Source of the DNA: JAHEDH01 sp965364515
Lineage (GTDB): Bacteria; Actinomycetota; Acidimicrobiia; Spongiisociales; ZC4RG35
Reading direction: 5' to 3'
NCBI GenBank assembly: GCA_965364515.1
Contig: CBDTXZ010000017.1
Coordinates: forward strand, 1 to 30,671
DNA: 30,671 nt
Shown: one piece after another, positions 23,387-30,610 of the stretch
How positions within the stretch are numbered: the stretch's first letter is position 1
How the letters are laid out: every line of letters starts with the position of its first letter
Program-made: the position numbers and the translations under genes
The notes under the pieces: model-generated
Database searches by the model: none
What the model was told of the DNA's origin: nothing
The model's input: only the letters and a program-made list of their open reading frames with translations

Positions 23387-23452
23387 ATGGAAGCGAGGTC
23401 TCCTCCAGCCCACGTCGAACCAGCACCGTTCCACGCAGTCAAGGAGGTCTGA
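23387..23452 (+). CDS. Putative 21-residue leader ORF
   Basis: The ATG at 23387 opens a 22-codon frame, ending with TGA at 23450-23452, directly against the ATG of the next gene (23453). The peptide begins MEARSPPAHVEP and ends in AVKEV; it is proline- and histidine-containing with no obvious family. A promoter box ends 6 nt upstream, so the ORF would be read from a leaderless mRNA. The strong AAGGAGGT site for the next gene lies inside its last codons. This suggests translational coupling. It may still be chance. Confidence 0.35.
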   Translation: MEARSPPAHVEPAPFHAVKEV

Positions 23453-23773
23453 ATGGCCAACCGCTCTCGAGAAAACCGCAAGTCGATCCCCGGATACGAA
23501 GAGTTCCGCCCCAGTCGGCTCGACCGCAAGCGCACCCATCGCGCCACCCGACACGCAGCGAATCAGATGCTGCACACCATTGAAGATTTCGACGACATTG
23601 CGGACTTCCCGGAAGTGAGACGAAGTACCCCGGTATCAGAGAGGACGGCGACGGAGACTCCTCCCTCACGAGAGAAGTTCAAGGTTTGGAAGACGAAGTT
23701 CTGGAAGCGGAGGGACCAGTACCAGGAGATGAAGGCGTCACTCGACGCCACCTGGAACGAAATCCCCGGTTGA
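23453..23773 (+). CDS. Small basic hypothetical protein
   Basis: I do not recognise this 106-residue protein. It is hydrophilic and rich in Arg and Lys. A basic N-terminal stretch (residues 1-35) leads into the acidic patch HTIEDFDDIADF (41-52), then a Thr/Pro/Ser-rich linker (58-72) and a basic, aromatic C-terminal part including FKVWKTKFWKRRDQYQEM. No signal peptide or membrane helix is visible, and nucleic-acid binding is possible but unproven. AAGGAGGT at 23441-23448 is the strongest ribosome-binding site in the window and implies high translation. It stands alone between the folate block and a convergent SDR gene, in a place where mycobacterial relatives carry other genes. Confidence 0.7.
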   Translation: MANRSRENRKSIPGYEEFRPSRLDRKRTHRATRHAANQMLHTIEDFDDIADFPEVRRSTPVSERTATETPPSREKFKVWKTKFWKRRDQYQEMKASLDATWNEIPG

Positions 23774-23801
23774 GCCCGGCTCGCTGACGCTCGCCTCGGC
23801 G

Positions 23802-23917
23802 TTCTCGGTTGTCAGTCGTCGGTCGTGCGCGACTGTCGGCGCAGCGATATACGTCCGCTGCAAGTCACGGCTATCCACGTAACGGACAACCGACAACCGA
23901 GAACCGAAGACGGCCGA
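23802..23917. repeat. Inverted pair of 7-nt tandem repeats between convergent genes
   Basis: Left arm 23802-23829: TTCTCGG, TTGTCAG, TCGTCGG, TCGTGCG. Right arm 23883-23917: CGGACAA, CCGACAA, CCGAGAA, CCGAAGA, CGGCCGA. The right arm is the approximate reverse complement of the left, with TTCTCGGTTGTC shared exactly, and both keep a 7-nt period. Between them GCAGCG (23841-23846) and CGCTGC (23856-23861) form a small central hairpin. The element could fold into a long hairpin on either strand and may end transcription of both convergent genes, although it has no T-tract. Confidence 0.7.
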
Positions 23918-23949
23918 TGCGAGCCGCCAGGCGAACGAGGCCCCAGCGC

Positions 23950-24609
23950 TCAGAATGCGTCGGCGGGGAGATCGGTCTCGTCTGACGCCAGCGCTTCGAT
24001 GAGCCGGGCGACCACGGCATCTGGATCGTGTCCGTCCTTGAACGAGGGCGCAGTTCCCTCGATCGGATGGTCGGCCAACTCCGTCTCCGTGTGTCCCGGT
24101 CGTGCGTCGATGACGTTGATCTTCCTGCGTCGGAGCTCGCGGCGAAGCGCCTTGGTGAATGCCGCCGATGCCGCCTTCGAGGCCGAATACGCAGCCATTC
24201 CCGCCATGGGTTGGTCGGCGACGACCCCGCTGATCGTCATGAGCACACCACCCTCTTCCAGGTGGTCGAGCGCAGCCTTCGTCAGGAAGATCGGCAGGAA
24301 CGAGTTGGTCATGAACAGGTCTTCGACGGTGTCGGTGGTCGTCTCGTCGAGGTTGCCGAACGCAACGATTCCTGCGGCGTTGATGACGCCATCGAGTCGG
24401 CCGTAGGCTTCGATGGCCGTCGCCACCGCCCGCTCGCACTCGGATGGCAGCCGTAGATCGGCCTGCACCGTGGTGGCGTCGTCTCGTTCTCCGATACTGC
24501 GAGACACCAGTGTCACGCGGGCGCCACGCTCGACGAGCTGTCTCGCCAATCGGGATCCGAGTCCTCCGCTTCCTCCTGCGATCAGGATGGAAGCTCCCTG
24601 AAGTTCCAT
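23950..24609 (-). CDS. Short-chain dehydrogenase/reductase (SDR)
   Basis: This is a compact SDR of 219 residues. The cofactor motif AGGSGGLG is at residues 11-18, NAAGI lies near 78, a serine is in TISGVVAD, and YSASK is the catalytic motif. The C-terminal substrate lid is short, ending soon after the RPGHTETELADHP segment. GAGGAG with 5-nt spacing precedes the ATG at 24609. It is divergent from the DUF2520-panC operon, separated by only 28 nt, so the two promoters overlap. The substrate is unknown. It is not part of the conserved folate-pantothenate order and is probably an insertion. Confidence 0.87.
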   Translation of the reverse strand: MELQGASILIAGGSGGLGSRLARQLVERGARVTLVSRSIGERDDATTVQADLRLPSECERAVATAIEAYGRLDGVINAAGIVAFGNLDETTTDTVEDLFMTNSFLPIFLTKAALDHLEEGGVLMTISGVVADQPMAGMAAYSASKAASAAFTKALRRELRRRKINVIDARPGHTETELADHPIEGTAPSFKDGHDPDAVVARLIEALASDETDLPADAF

Positions 24610-24637
24610 TTCGTCTCCTCACTACGCTGCTGGGGCT

Positions 24638-25438
24638 GTGGCAGAACCTATGGAATCGCTCGAGCTAGCGGTAGTCGGGCCCGGCCGGGCCGGGGGCGCG
24701 GTGGCGCTCGCCGCCGTCGAGGCCGGCCACCGTCTGGCTGCGGTCGTCCCGGGACCCTCCGGTCGGGTTCCGCCCGAGTTGGGTGTCGATCCGTCGAGCT
24801 TCGGGGCACTGCCGCTCGTCGATCTCGTGATCATCGCCACACCGGACCGCGAGATCCGCTCGGCCGCTCGGACCGCAGCGGCGCGACTCACCGGCGCCGC
24901 GGTCGTGTGTCATTTGTCCGGCTTCACGAGCATCGACGCAGTCGACGTCGGGACCGGCAGGTTCGGGAGCGTCCACCCGTTGATGACCCTGGCCGACCCG
25001 GTCCGCGGGATGCGGGTGCTCCGCGGCGCCCCGGCTGCGATCACCGGGTCTTCACGCCAGGTGACGGATCTCCTCGGGCGGTTCGCGTCCAGCTTGGGAA
25101 TGCATCCGTTCGGGCTCGCCGACGACCGGCGCAGGCTCTATCACGCCTCCGCATCGGTCGCCTCGAACGTGACCACCGGGGTCCTCGGGCTCGCGTTCGA
25201 TCTGATGAGGTCGTCTGGTGTCGATCCCGACGTCCTCAGGCGACTGGTGGACCAGTCCGTCTCCAACGCGTTCGATCTCGGTCCCGACGCCGCACTCACC
25301 GGGCCTGTGTCACGGGGCGATGCTCAAACCGTCTCAGGACAGCTCGGGGCGGTCGAGGCCGTCGATCCGGGTCTCGCCGCCGAGTTCGATCTGCTGGTCG
25401 AGTTCCTTCGCAGCCGTGTCGGGCAGCGTTCGTCGTGA
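24638..25438 (+). CDS. Rossmann-fold DUF2520 protein, possible ketopantoate reductase-like enzyme
   Basis: This 266-residue protein has an N-terminal dinucleotide-binding fold (LELAVVGPGRAGGAVALAAVEAGH, about residues 7-30), then DLVIIATPDREI and the CHLSGF strand with SVHPLMTLADP. The C-terminal DUF2520 helical domain (about 140-260) follows. It is translationally fused to panC by a GTGA overlap. Because panC needs pantoate and no panE is seen nearby, a ketopantoate reductase role is an attractive inference. The family has not, to my knowledge, been firmly assigned this activity in actinobacteria. The GTG start has TACGCT 9 nt upstream; an ATG at 24650 is an alternative. Confidence 0.85.
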   Translation: MAEPMESLELAVVGPGRAGGAVALAAVEAGHRLAAVVPGPSGRVPPELGVDPSSFGALPLVDLVIIATPDREIRSAARTAAARLTGAAVVCHLSGFTSIDAVDVGTGRFGSVHPLMTLADPVRGMRVLRGAPAAITGSSRQVTDLLGRFASSLGMHPFGLADDRRRLYHASASVASNVTTGVLGLAFDLMRSSGVDPDVLRRLVDQSVSNAFDLGPDAALTGPVSRGDAQTVSGQLGAVEAVDPGLAAEFDLLVEFLRSRVGQRSS

Positions 25439-26337
25439 TCGTGACCTCTACCTTTGCGGAGACCCGAAGGCGTTCGGACGGTCTCGTGGGCCTGGTGCCC
25501 ACCATGGGGTATCTCCACGAGGGTCACCTCAGCCACATCACGCGATCGGTGACCGACAACGACACGACCGTGGTGTCACTGTTCGTCAACCCACTCCAGT
25601 TCGACGATGCCTCCGACCTCGACCGTTACCCGCGTGATTTCGAACGGGACCGTGAGCTTGCAGCTTCGGCGGGTGCCGACGTTCTGTTCGCTCCAGACCT
25701 CAGCGAGATGTATCCGACGAAACCCCTCGCGTCGGTCGTCGTGTCCGACGTGACGTCGCGTATGGAGGGCGAGCGTCGGCCGGGTCACTTCGAGGGAGTC
25801 GCCACCGTGGTGGCGAAGCTGTTCGCCGGGCTCCAACCCGACGTGGCGTACTTCGGTCGCAAGGATGCACAGCAAGTGGCCGTCGTATCCACGATGACCA
25901 GGGATCTGAGTTTCCCGGTACGGATCGAGCCGGGTTCGACGATCCGCGAAATCGACGGTCTCGCGCTTTCGAGTCGCAACGTCTTTCTCTCAGCCGACGA
26001 CAGGAACCGAGCCCTGGCGATCTCCGCAGGGTTGTTCGCCGCCGCCGACCTGCTCGAACGAGGCGAGACAGATGCGCGAACGCTCGAGAGTGTCTGTATG
26101 GAACGACTCTCCGACCTCGATGTCGACTACGTCCAGCTCGCCGATCAGGCGACGGCCCGGCCGCTCGAAGCGGTCGACCGCCCGTGCTTTCTGGCCGTGG
26201 CGGCGTCCGCCGGGTCCGTGAGACTGATCGACAATGTGGCGTTCGATCCAGGCGGAGGCGGTTGGATTGCGGATCGGGGGGTGCGGCTGAGCCGTGCCTC
26301 GATGCTCTACGGGGGCGCAGATGCTGCTGGTCGTTGA
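25435..26337 (+). CDS. panC: Pantothenate synthetase (pantoate-beta-alanine ligase)
   Basis: This 300-residue enzyme condenses pantoate and beta-alanine with ATP to make pantothenate. The HIGH-type motif PTMGYLHEGH is near residues 22-31. FVNPLQFDDASDLDRYPR, HFEGVATVVAKLF, YFGRKDAQQ and the KMSKS-equivalent LSSRNVFLS follow in order. The GTG start overlaps the DUF2520 stop (GTGA), and the end overlaps coaX by 17 nt. The panD gene that usually follows in actinobacteria is absent, so beta-alanine must come from elsewhere in the genome or from outside. Confidence 0.96.
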   Translation: MIVTSTFAETRRRSDGLVGLVPTMGYLHEGHLSHITRSVTDNDTTVVSLFVNPLQFDDASDLDRYPRDFERDRELAASAGADVLFAPDLSEMYPTKPLASVVVSDVTSRMEGERRPGHFEGVATVVAKLFAGLQPDVAYFGRKDAQQVAVVSTMTRDLSFPVRIEPGSTIREIDGLALSSRNVFLSADDRNRALAISAGLFAAADLLERGETDARTLESVCMERLSDLDVDYVQLADQATARPLEAVDRPCFLAVAASAGSVRLIDNVAFDPGGGGWIADRGVRLSRASMLYGGADAAGR

Positions 26338-27076
26338 CGTCGGGAACACCGGTACGGTCATGGGGCTCGTCGAGGGTGATCGCATCGTCGGTCGATGGGA
26401 GGTCATGACGGCCGATCGCACGAGCGACGAGTGGAGTCTCGTGATCCGATCGATGATCAGAAGCTCCGGTCACGTTCCGACCGCCGCGGCGCTCGCCAGT
26501 GTCGTGCCCGACGCAACCCGGGTGTTGAGGTCGGCGTTGCCCGACGTGTGTGGCGCCGAGCCGGTTGTGGTGGGCCCGGGGGTGAAGTCCGGTTTGGCGA
26601 TCGATCTCGACAACGCCAGGGAGGTCGGCGCGGACCGCGTGGCCGGCGCGGTCGGTGCGATCGACCGCCATGGCGCTCCGGTCATCACCGTCGATTTCGG
26701 AACGGCGACCACGATCGATCTGGTGGATCGCGACGCCCATTTCCGTGGCGGGGCGATCGCGGTCGGCGTCAAGGTGGCCGCCGAGGCGCTCGTACGTTCC
26801 ACGTCGGCGCTCAGGCGGGTGGAGCTGAGCCTCCCCAACGGACCCGTCGGAAAGAGCACGGTCGAAGCCGTGCAGTCGGGCACCGTCTTCGGGTTCGCAG
26901 GCCTCGTCGACGGACTGGTTGCGAGGTTCATCGCCGAGTCGGCAGATCCGGCTCCGACGGTCGTGGCAACGGGAGGGTTTGCGTCGCTGGTTGCTCCACA
27001 CTGCTCCACCATCGACGTGGTCGACCTCGACCTGACGCTCTGGGGACTCGCGCTGATCCACCGGCGAAACTCGTAG
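26321..27076 (+). CDS. coaX: Type III pantothenate kinase
   Basis: This 251-residue ASKHA-fold kinase carries out the first step from pantothenate to coenzyme A. The phosphate-1 motif LLVVDVGNTGTVMG opens the protein, GVKSGLAIDLDNAREVGADRVAGAVGA holds the catalytic aspartate (in GADR), and VDFGTATTIDLV is the phosphate-2 motif. GGAIAVGVKVAAEAL and VATGGFASL follow. The ATG lies 17 nt inside panC, with GGGGG just upstream. Type III enzymes resist feedback by CoA and need a monovalent cation. The panC-coaX-lysS order is conserved in actinobacteria. Confidence 0.96.
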   Translation: MLLVVDVGNTGTVMGLVEGDRIVGRWEVMTADRTSDEWSLVIRSMIRSSGHVPTAAALASVVPDATRVLRSALPDVCGAEPVVVGPGVKSGLAIDLDNAREVGADRVAGAVGAIDRHGAPVITVDFGTATTIDLVDRDAHFRGGAIAVGVKVAAEALVRSTSALRRVELSLPNGPVGKSTVEAVQSGTVFGFAGLVDGLVARFIAESADPAPTVVATGGFASLVAPHCSTIDVVDLDLTLWGLALIHRRNS

Positions 27077-27105
27077 TCGGTTCGAGACGCCGGGATCGCC
27101 GGCCC

Positions 27106-27111
27106 TACAGT
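27106..27111 (+). promoter_or_regulatory. -10 box upstream of lysS
   Basis: TACAGT ends 9 nt before the lysS ATG at 27121, so the mRNA would have almost no leader. TTCGAG at 27081-27086 could be a weak -35 box with a long 19-nt spacer. It would give lysS a promoter separate from the pantothenate operon, 44 nt after the coaX stop. Confidence 0.4.
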
Positions 27112-27120
27112 CTCGCCGAC

Positions 27121-28641
27121 ATGGCCGACCACGACGACCTCCCAGACGAGCCCTTCGACGACTCACTCGAGCTCGCATCGCACCCGCTGACGGCGGCGCG
27201 CCTGGAGAAGCTCGAGGCGATCCGCTCCGGCGGGCTCGAGCCGTACCCTGTCGGGTTCGAGCGTGAACACACGGCCGCCGATGTCCGAGATCGTCACGGC
27301 GAGCTCGACCCCGGTGCGTCGACCGGCGACATCGTGACCGTCGCCGGTCGGATCATGCTGCACCGCAGCTTCGGGAAGCTCGTGTTCCTCACGATCGAGG
27401 ATCACACCGGTCGCATCCAGTTGTTCGTGTCGAAAGCCGACCTGTCAGAGCCGTTGTTCGACCTCATCGAGTCGTCGGACGTCGGAGATTGGGTCGGTGC
27501 CACCGGCGAGGTGATCACCACGCGGAAAGGTGAGCTGAGCGTTCGGGTCGAATCGTTCGTGCCGCTGGCGAAGGGACTTCGACCGCTTCCGGACAAGTGG
27601 CACGGCCTGTCCGACATCGAGGTGCGCTCTCGCAACCGTCACGTCGATCTCATCGTGAACCCGGATTCGAAGAAGATCGCGATCACCAGGGCGGCCATCG
27701 TCTCGGAGCTCCGCAGGCAATTCGAGAATCGCGGCTTCGTGGAAGTGGAGACCCCGATCCTGCTCGCCGAGGCGGGTGGCGCCCTCGCCAAGCCGTTCGA
27801 GACCCACCACAACGCACTGGATCTCGACATGTACCTCCGGATCGCAACCGAACTGCATCTCAAGCGACTGATCGTCGGTGGCCTCGAGAAGGTGTTCGAG
27901 ATCGGACGGATCTTCCGCAACGAAGGAGTCGACTCCACCCACAACCCGGAATTCACGATGCTCGAGTCGTACGAGGCGTTTGCCGACTACGGCGACGTCA
28001 TGGAGATGGTCGAGGCGGTGTTCGCCTCCGTCGCCGAACACATCCACGGCTCGACCGAAGTGCCCTATCAGGGGCAGACGATCAGCTTCGCCGCACCATT
28101 TCGAAAGGCGACCATGCTCGACCTCGTCAACGAGGCGATCGTGGAGACCGTGTCGTACGAGTCTCCAATCGAGGAGTTGAGATCCATCGCTGAACGACTC
28201 GGAGTGAACGTTATGGAGACCTTCGGCCCCGGCAAGCTGGTTGCCGAGATATTCGAGGCCGTCGCAGAGTCCAAGATCGTCCAGCCCACGTTCGTCACGG
28301 AGCACCCGATCGAGACGTCGCCTCTGGCACGGCGACATCGCGAGAAGGATCACGTGACGGAGCGTTTCGAGTTGATCATCTGCGGCTCGGAATACGCCAA
28401 CGGGTATTCGGAGCTCAACGACCCGCTCGACCAGCGTGGCCGATTCGAGGCTCAGGCCCGGGCCAGAGCCGGAGGAGAGGACGAGACCCATCCGATCGAC
28501 GAGGAATTCCTCAGGGCTCTCGAATACGGAATGCCCCCCACCGGCGGTCTCGGCATCGGCGTCGACCGGCTCGTCATGCTTCTCACCGATCAGACCCACA
28601 TCCGCGAGGTCATCCTCTTCCCCACGATGCGCCCGCGGTAG
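27121..28641 (+). CDS. lysS: Lysyl-tRNA synthetase, class II
   Basis: This 506-residue enzyme charges tRNA-Lys. The N-terminal OB-fold anticodon-binding domain (about residues 60-165) includes TVAGRIMLHRSFGKLVFLTIED. The class II catalytic core has motif 1 around FVEVETPILL, motif 2 FEIGRIFRNEG followed by HNPEFTMLE, and motif 3 GLGIGVDRLVML near the end. Length is typical. The ATG is supported by the nearby TACAGT box, and there is no strong ribosome-binding site. It closes the conserved pantothenate-lysS block and is followed by heptamer repeats. Confidence 0.97.
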   Translation: MADHDDLPDEPFDDSLELASHPLTAARLEKLEAIRSGGLEPYPVGFEREHTAADVRDRHGELDPGASTGDIVTVAGRIMLHRSFGKLVFLTIEDHTGRIQLFVSKADLSEPLFDLIESSDVGDWVGATGEVITTRKGELSVRVESFVPLAKGLRPLPDKWHGLSDIEVRSRNRHVDLIVNPDSKKIAITRAAIVSELRRQFENRGFVEVETPILLAEAGGALAKPFETHHNALDLDMYLRIATELHLKRLIVGGLEKVFEIGRIFRNEGVDSTHNPEFTMLESYEAFADYGDVMEMVEAVFASVAEHIHGSTEVPYQGQTISFAAPFRKATMLDLVNEAIVETVSYESPIEELRSIAERLGVNVMETFGPGKLVAEIFEAVAESKIVQPTFVTEHPIETSPLARRHREKDHVTERFELIICGSEYANGYSELNDPLDQRGRFEAQARARAGGEDETHPIDEEFLRALEYGMPPTGGLGIGVDRLVMLLTDQTHIREVILFPTMRPR

Positions 28642-28688
28642 GACGGCCGACGGCCCCCCTGCTCTCGGCTCTCGGCTGTCGGCTCCAC
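28642..28688. repeat. 7-nt tandem repeats after lysS
   Basis: GACGGCC occurs twice in tandem (28642-28655). After a short C-rich stretch the units GCTCTCG, GCTCTCG, GCTGTCG and GCTCCAC run from 28661 to 28688. Period is 7 nt throughout. The array starts right at the lysS stop, a position like the other heptamer arrays at gene ends. GGCC-GAC-GGCC could form a weak hairpin, but no terminator T-tract is present. Confidence 0.65.
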
Positions 28689-28725
28689 GGGGCTGATTCA
28701 TCGCCATCGTGGGAGGTCCAGTGAC

Positions 28726-28751
28726 GTCGAACGCCGCCCGTGACGTTCGAC
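28726..28751. promoter_or_regulatory. Inverted repeat GTCGAACG-N10-CGTTCGAC
   Basis: Perfect 8-bp arms (28726-28733 and 28744-28751) flank a 10-nt centre, so the arm centres are 18 nt apart (about two helical turns). The site lies about 100 bp before flbD and could bind a dimeric regulator of the flagellar genes. TTGCCA at 28794-28799 is a possible -35 box, without a clear -10. Confidence 0.4.
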
Positions 28752-28854
28752 CGGTCATGGGGTCGAGAGCCCTGGGCCACTGGCTGATGGCGGTTGCCAA
28801 AAGCCTCAGACAAGTTCTCATGTTGGAGCGGCATGGACCGACAGGGGGGATGAC

Positions 28855-29106
28855 ATGATCAACCTGCATCGCATCAAAGGTGAGGCTCTCGTCCTCAATG
28901 CCGATCTCATCGAGCTCATCGAGGAGACGCCCGACACCGTGATCACGTTGATCGATGGACGGAAGCTCGTCGTCCAGGAATCGCCTCAGGCGGTCGTGGA
29001 TGCGGTGCGGAGGTTCCGCGCCGGTGTGCTCGCCAATGCCGAGGCGATCCGCAGCCAGCCTGCAGACCTCCTCGCCTTCCCCGGCGGCAGACACGACGAC
29101 GACTGA
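28855..29106 (+). CDS. flbD: FlbD/SwrD-family flagellar protein
   Basis: This 83-residue protein matches the small FlbD (SwrD) family, found within flagellar gene clusters and needed for full motor power in Bacillus subtilis. The N-terminal half MINLHRIKGEALVLNADLIE, followed by ETPDTVITLIDGRKLVVQES, is the family core. The C-terminal tail from about residue 58 is variable and ends in HDDD. A GGGGGG stretch with 6-nt spacing precedes the ATG at 28855. It is convergent with a GGDEF-like gene and lies ahead of fliW-csrA, marking the edge of a flagellar locus continuing past the window. Confidence 0.88.
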   Translation: MINLHRIKGEALVLNADLIELIEETPDTVITLIDGRKLVVQESPQAVVDAVRRFRAGVLANAEAIRSQPADLLAFPGGRHDDD

Positions 29107-29205
29107 TCAGCGCGCCGGGCACTCAGCCTCGGGATGTTCGCCACGCCATGCGGTGCCGGCCGCTCGGAGTGCCCTCACCAGCCAGAGCCGGCGGCCAGAA
29201 GAGCT

Positions 29206-29769
29206 TCAGATCGTCGAGAGGTTGGTCTTCCCGGCGGCGGCCTTGTTCGACAGTCGCTCTGCCGTGTCGAGGACGGTTCCATAGGTGTGTGAGGCCGTGA
29301 GGATCTCCAGACCTCCCATGTGGAACGGGCCGGTGAGATCCGGGCTGGTTCCGGTGATCCGCTCGAGCATCGCGGCGACCCGTTCTGCGACGATCTGCAA
29401 GGCGCCGGGCTCCAAGTCCGCCAGGACGGCGGCAAAGGCGTTGTCAGCGGCGCGACCGACCTCGTCGACGTCGCGGACTCCGGCGGCGATGGTCGCAGCG
29501 AGGTGCTTCATCAACTCGAGGTAGGCGGGGTCGCTGATGTTGCTCACGTCCATATCGGGGAACGACACGTACAGCACCCCGTAGACGTCTCCTCTCCGTA
29601 CCAGCCAGCGTTGGGCACGCTGGATCGCCTCGAAGATCCCGTTGCGATTCAACAAGCTGGTGTCGAGGTCGACCGTCCCCACCACATCGAGCGTGAATCT
29701 GATGCGATCGAGCTCGGCGTTGGCGGCGGCGAGCTTCGCCTCGGTCTTGGCGCAATCGTGATCTGTCAC
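29206..29769 (-). CDS. Degenerate GGDEF-domain protein (probably not a diguanylate cyclase)
   Basis: This 187-residue protein has a short N-terminal coiled-coil-like helix (AKTEAKLAAANAELDRIRF) followed by one GGDEF-fold domain. The DxLTGLxNR element appears as DLDTSLLNRNGIFEAIQ, the metal-site strand as YVSFPDMD, and the signature position as RAADNAF where RxGGDEF is expected. The catalytic G-G-D-E is therefore replaced by A-D-N-A, so c-di-GMP synthesis is unlikely. Ligand binding or a structural role is more plausible. I chose the GTG at 29769 because TAGGCT ends 7 nt upstream and TGCACA lies 17 nt before that. Its place beside flbD, fliW and csrA suggests a link to motility control. Confidence 0.75.
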   Translation of the reverse strand: MTDHDCAKTEAKLAAANAELDRIRFTLDVVGTVDLDTSLLNRNGIFEAIQRAQRWLVRRGDVYGVLYVSFPDMDVSNISDPAYLELMKHLAATIAAGVRDVDEVGRAADNAFAAVLADLEPGALQIVAERVAAMLERITGTSPDLTGPFHMGGLEILTASHTYGTVLDTAERLSNKAAAGKTNLSTI

Positions 29770-29776
29770 GTCGATC

Positions 29777-29805
29777 AGCCTAGAAGAGATCGGTGGGTCT
29801 GTGCA
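29777..29805 (-). promoter_or_regulatory. Leaderless promoter of the GGDEF-like gene
   Basis: On the minus strand TGCACA (29805-29800), a 17-nt spacer and TAGGCT (29782-29777) are followed by exactly 7 nt and the GTG at 29769. This is the same geometry as topA and leaves no room for a ribosome-binding site. Confidence 0.55.
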
Positions 29806-30211
29806 GGGGGGTCTCGACGGCGACGGCTCCGACCCGATCCTCCCGGCATCCAGTCCCTTTTTTGATGCTCGACGACGCATCGCCGATCTCCCGCCGGCGA
29901 TCGGCCGAACCGTGAATCTGCCATCGACTCGGTTCAGGGCGCGCCGGGCAGAGCGCTCGAGCGGATGGCCGTCCTCGGTGCGCAGAGAACGGATCGATCT
30001 CGCAGAGTTTCGCGCCAGGCCGGGCGACTTGGCTCTGAAGACTCAGATGTCGTGACAGGAGGAAGCACACATCGCCGAGGCCGCCATGGAACCACAGATC
30101 CGGGAGCTCGCCCATCAGCCGCCGAGGGTGCCCTCGCAGAGTGTCTGCAGCCCTCACCTACTCAGTTCTCGGGGTGACCCACGAACTACGCTCCAACGAG
30201 CCCACAAGACC
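29806..30211. other. Divergent intergenic region between the GGDEF-like gene and fliW
   Basis: About 400 nt without a gene I can support. It holds an orphan AGGAGG at 30057-30062 with no ATG, GTG or TTG at proper distance. There is also TACGCT at 30187-30192, which ends 19 nt before the fliW ATG and could be a -10 box. No tRNA, clear terminator or repeat was seen. Confidence 0.5.
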
Positions 30212-30601
30212 ATGACCGACGAAATCCGCGCCATCGAATTCGAAGAGGGGATTCCGGGATTCCCGTACGTGACCCGGTTCGTCCTCATGGACATCGTGGA
30301 GGATGGGGCGTTCCAGACGTTCCAAGCGGTCGATGATCCTGTTGTCAGCTTCGTCGTCGCCGTCCCGTGGCTCTTCTTCCCCGACTACGCACCGGTGCTG
30401 ACCGATGTCGACCAGCAGGGTCTCGACATCGAGCATCAAGAAGACGCCGTCGTCTTCTGTCCGGTCACTGTCGATGTCGAGGCGTCGAAGGCCTACATGA
30501 ATCTGGTGGCTCCGTTCGTGGTCAACATCAGGACGATGAGAGGGCGTCAGATCGTGCTGACGGACGAGGAATTGCCCCTTCGTGCGGAACTTCTCCTCTA
30601 G
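30212..30601 (+). CDS. fliW: Flagellar assembly factor FliW
   Basis: This 129-residue protein binds CsrA and blocks it until flagellin appears, coupling flagellin translation to filament assembly. The opening MTDEIRAIEFEEGIPGFPYVTRFVL and the later FFPDYAP, VVFCPVTVD, YMNLVAPFVVNIRTMRGRQIVL segments match the family. The frame is open for a further 42 codons upstream to an ATG at 30086, but that stretch is unlike FliW, so the ATG at 30212 is preferred. csrA begins 9 nt after its stop, the classic fliW-csrA pair. Confidence 0.93.
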   Translation: MTDEIRAIEFEEGIPGFPYVTRFVLMDIVEDGAFQTFQAVDDPVVSFVVAVPWLFFPDYAPVLTDVDQQGLDIEHQEDAVVFCPVTVDVEASKAYMNLVAPFVVNIRTMRGRQIVLTDEELPLRAELLL

Positions 30602-30610
30602 TCTGCCCTG

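Noticed and set aside
27445..29094. Minus-strand open frame of 549 codons opposite lysS and flbD
   Set aside because: It is antisense to a conserved synthetase and a conserved flagellar gene, with low-complexity acidic composition.
29780..30157. 125-codon minus-strand frame between the GGDEF-like gene and fliW
   Set aside because: It covers the promoter of the GGDEF-like gene and shows no family features or supported start.
30086..30211. 42-codon N-terminal extension of fliW, with AGGAGG at 30057-30062 upstream
   Set aside because: The spacing from AGGAGG to the ATG at 30086 is over 20 nt, the only codon at good distance is ATC, and the extension is unlike FliW.
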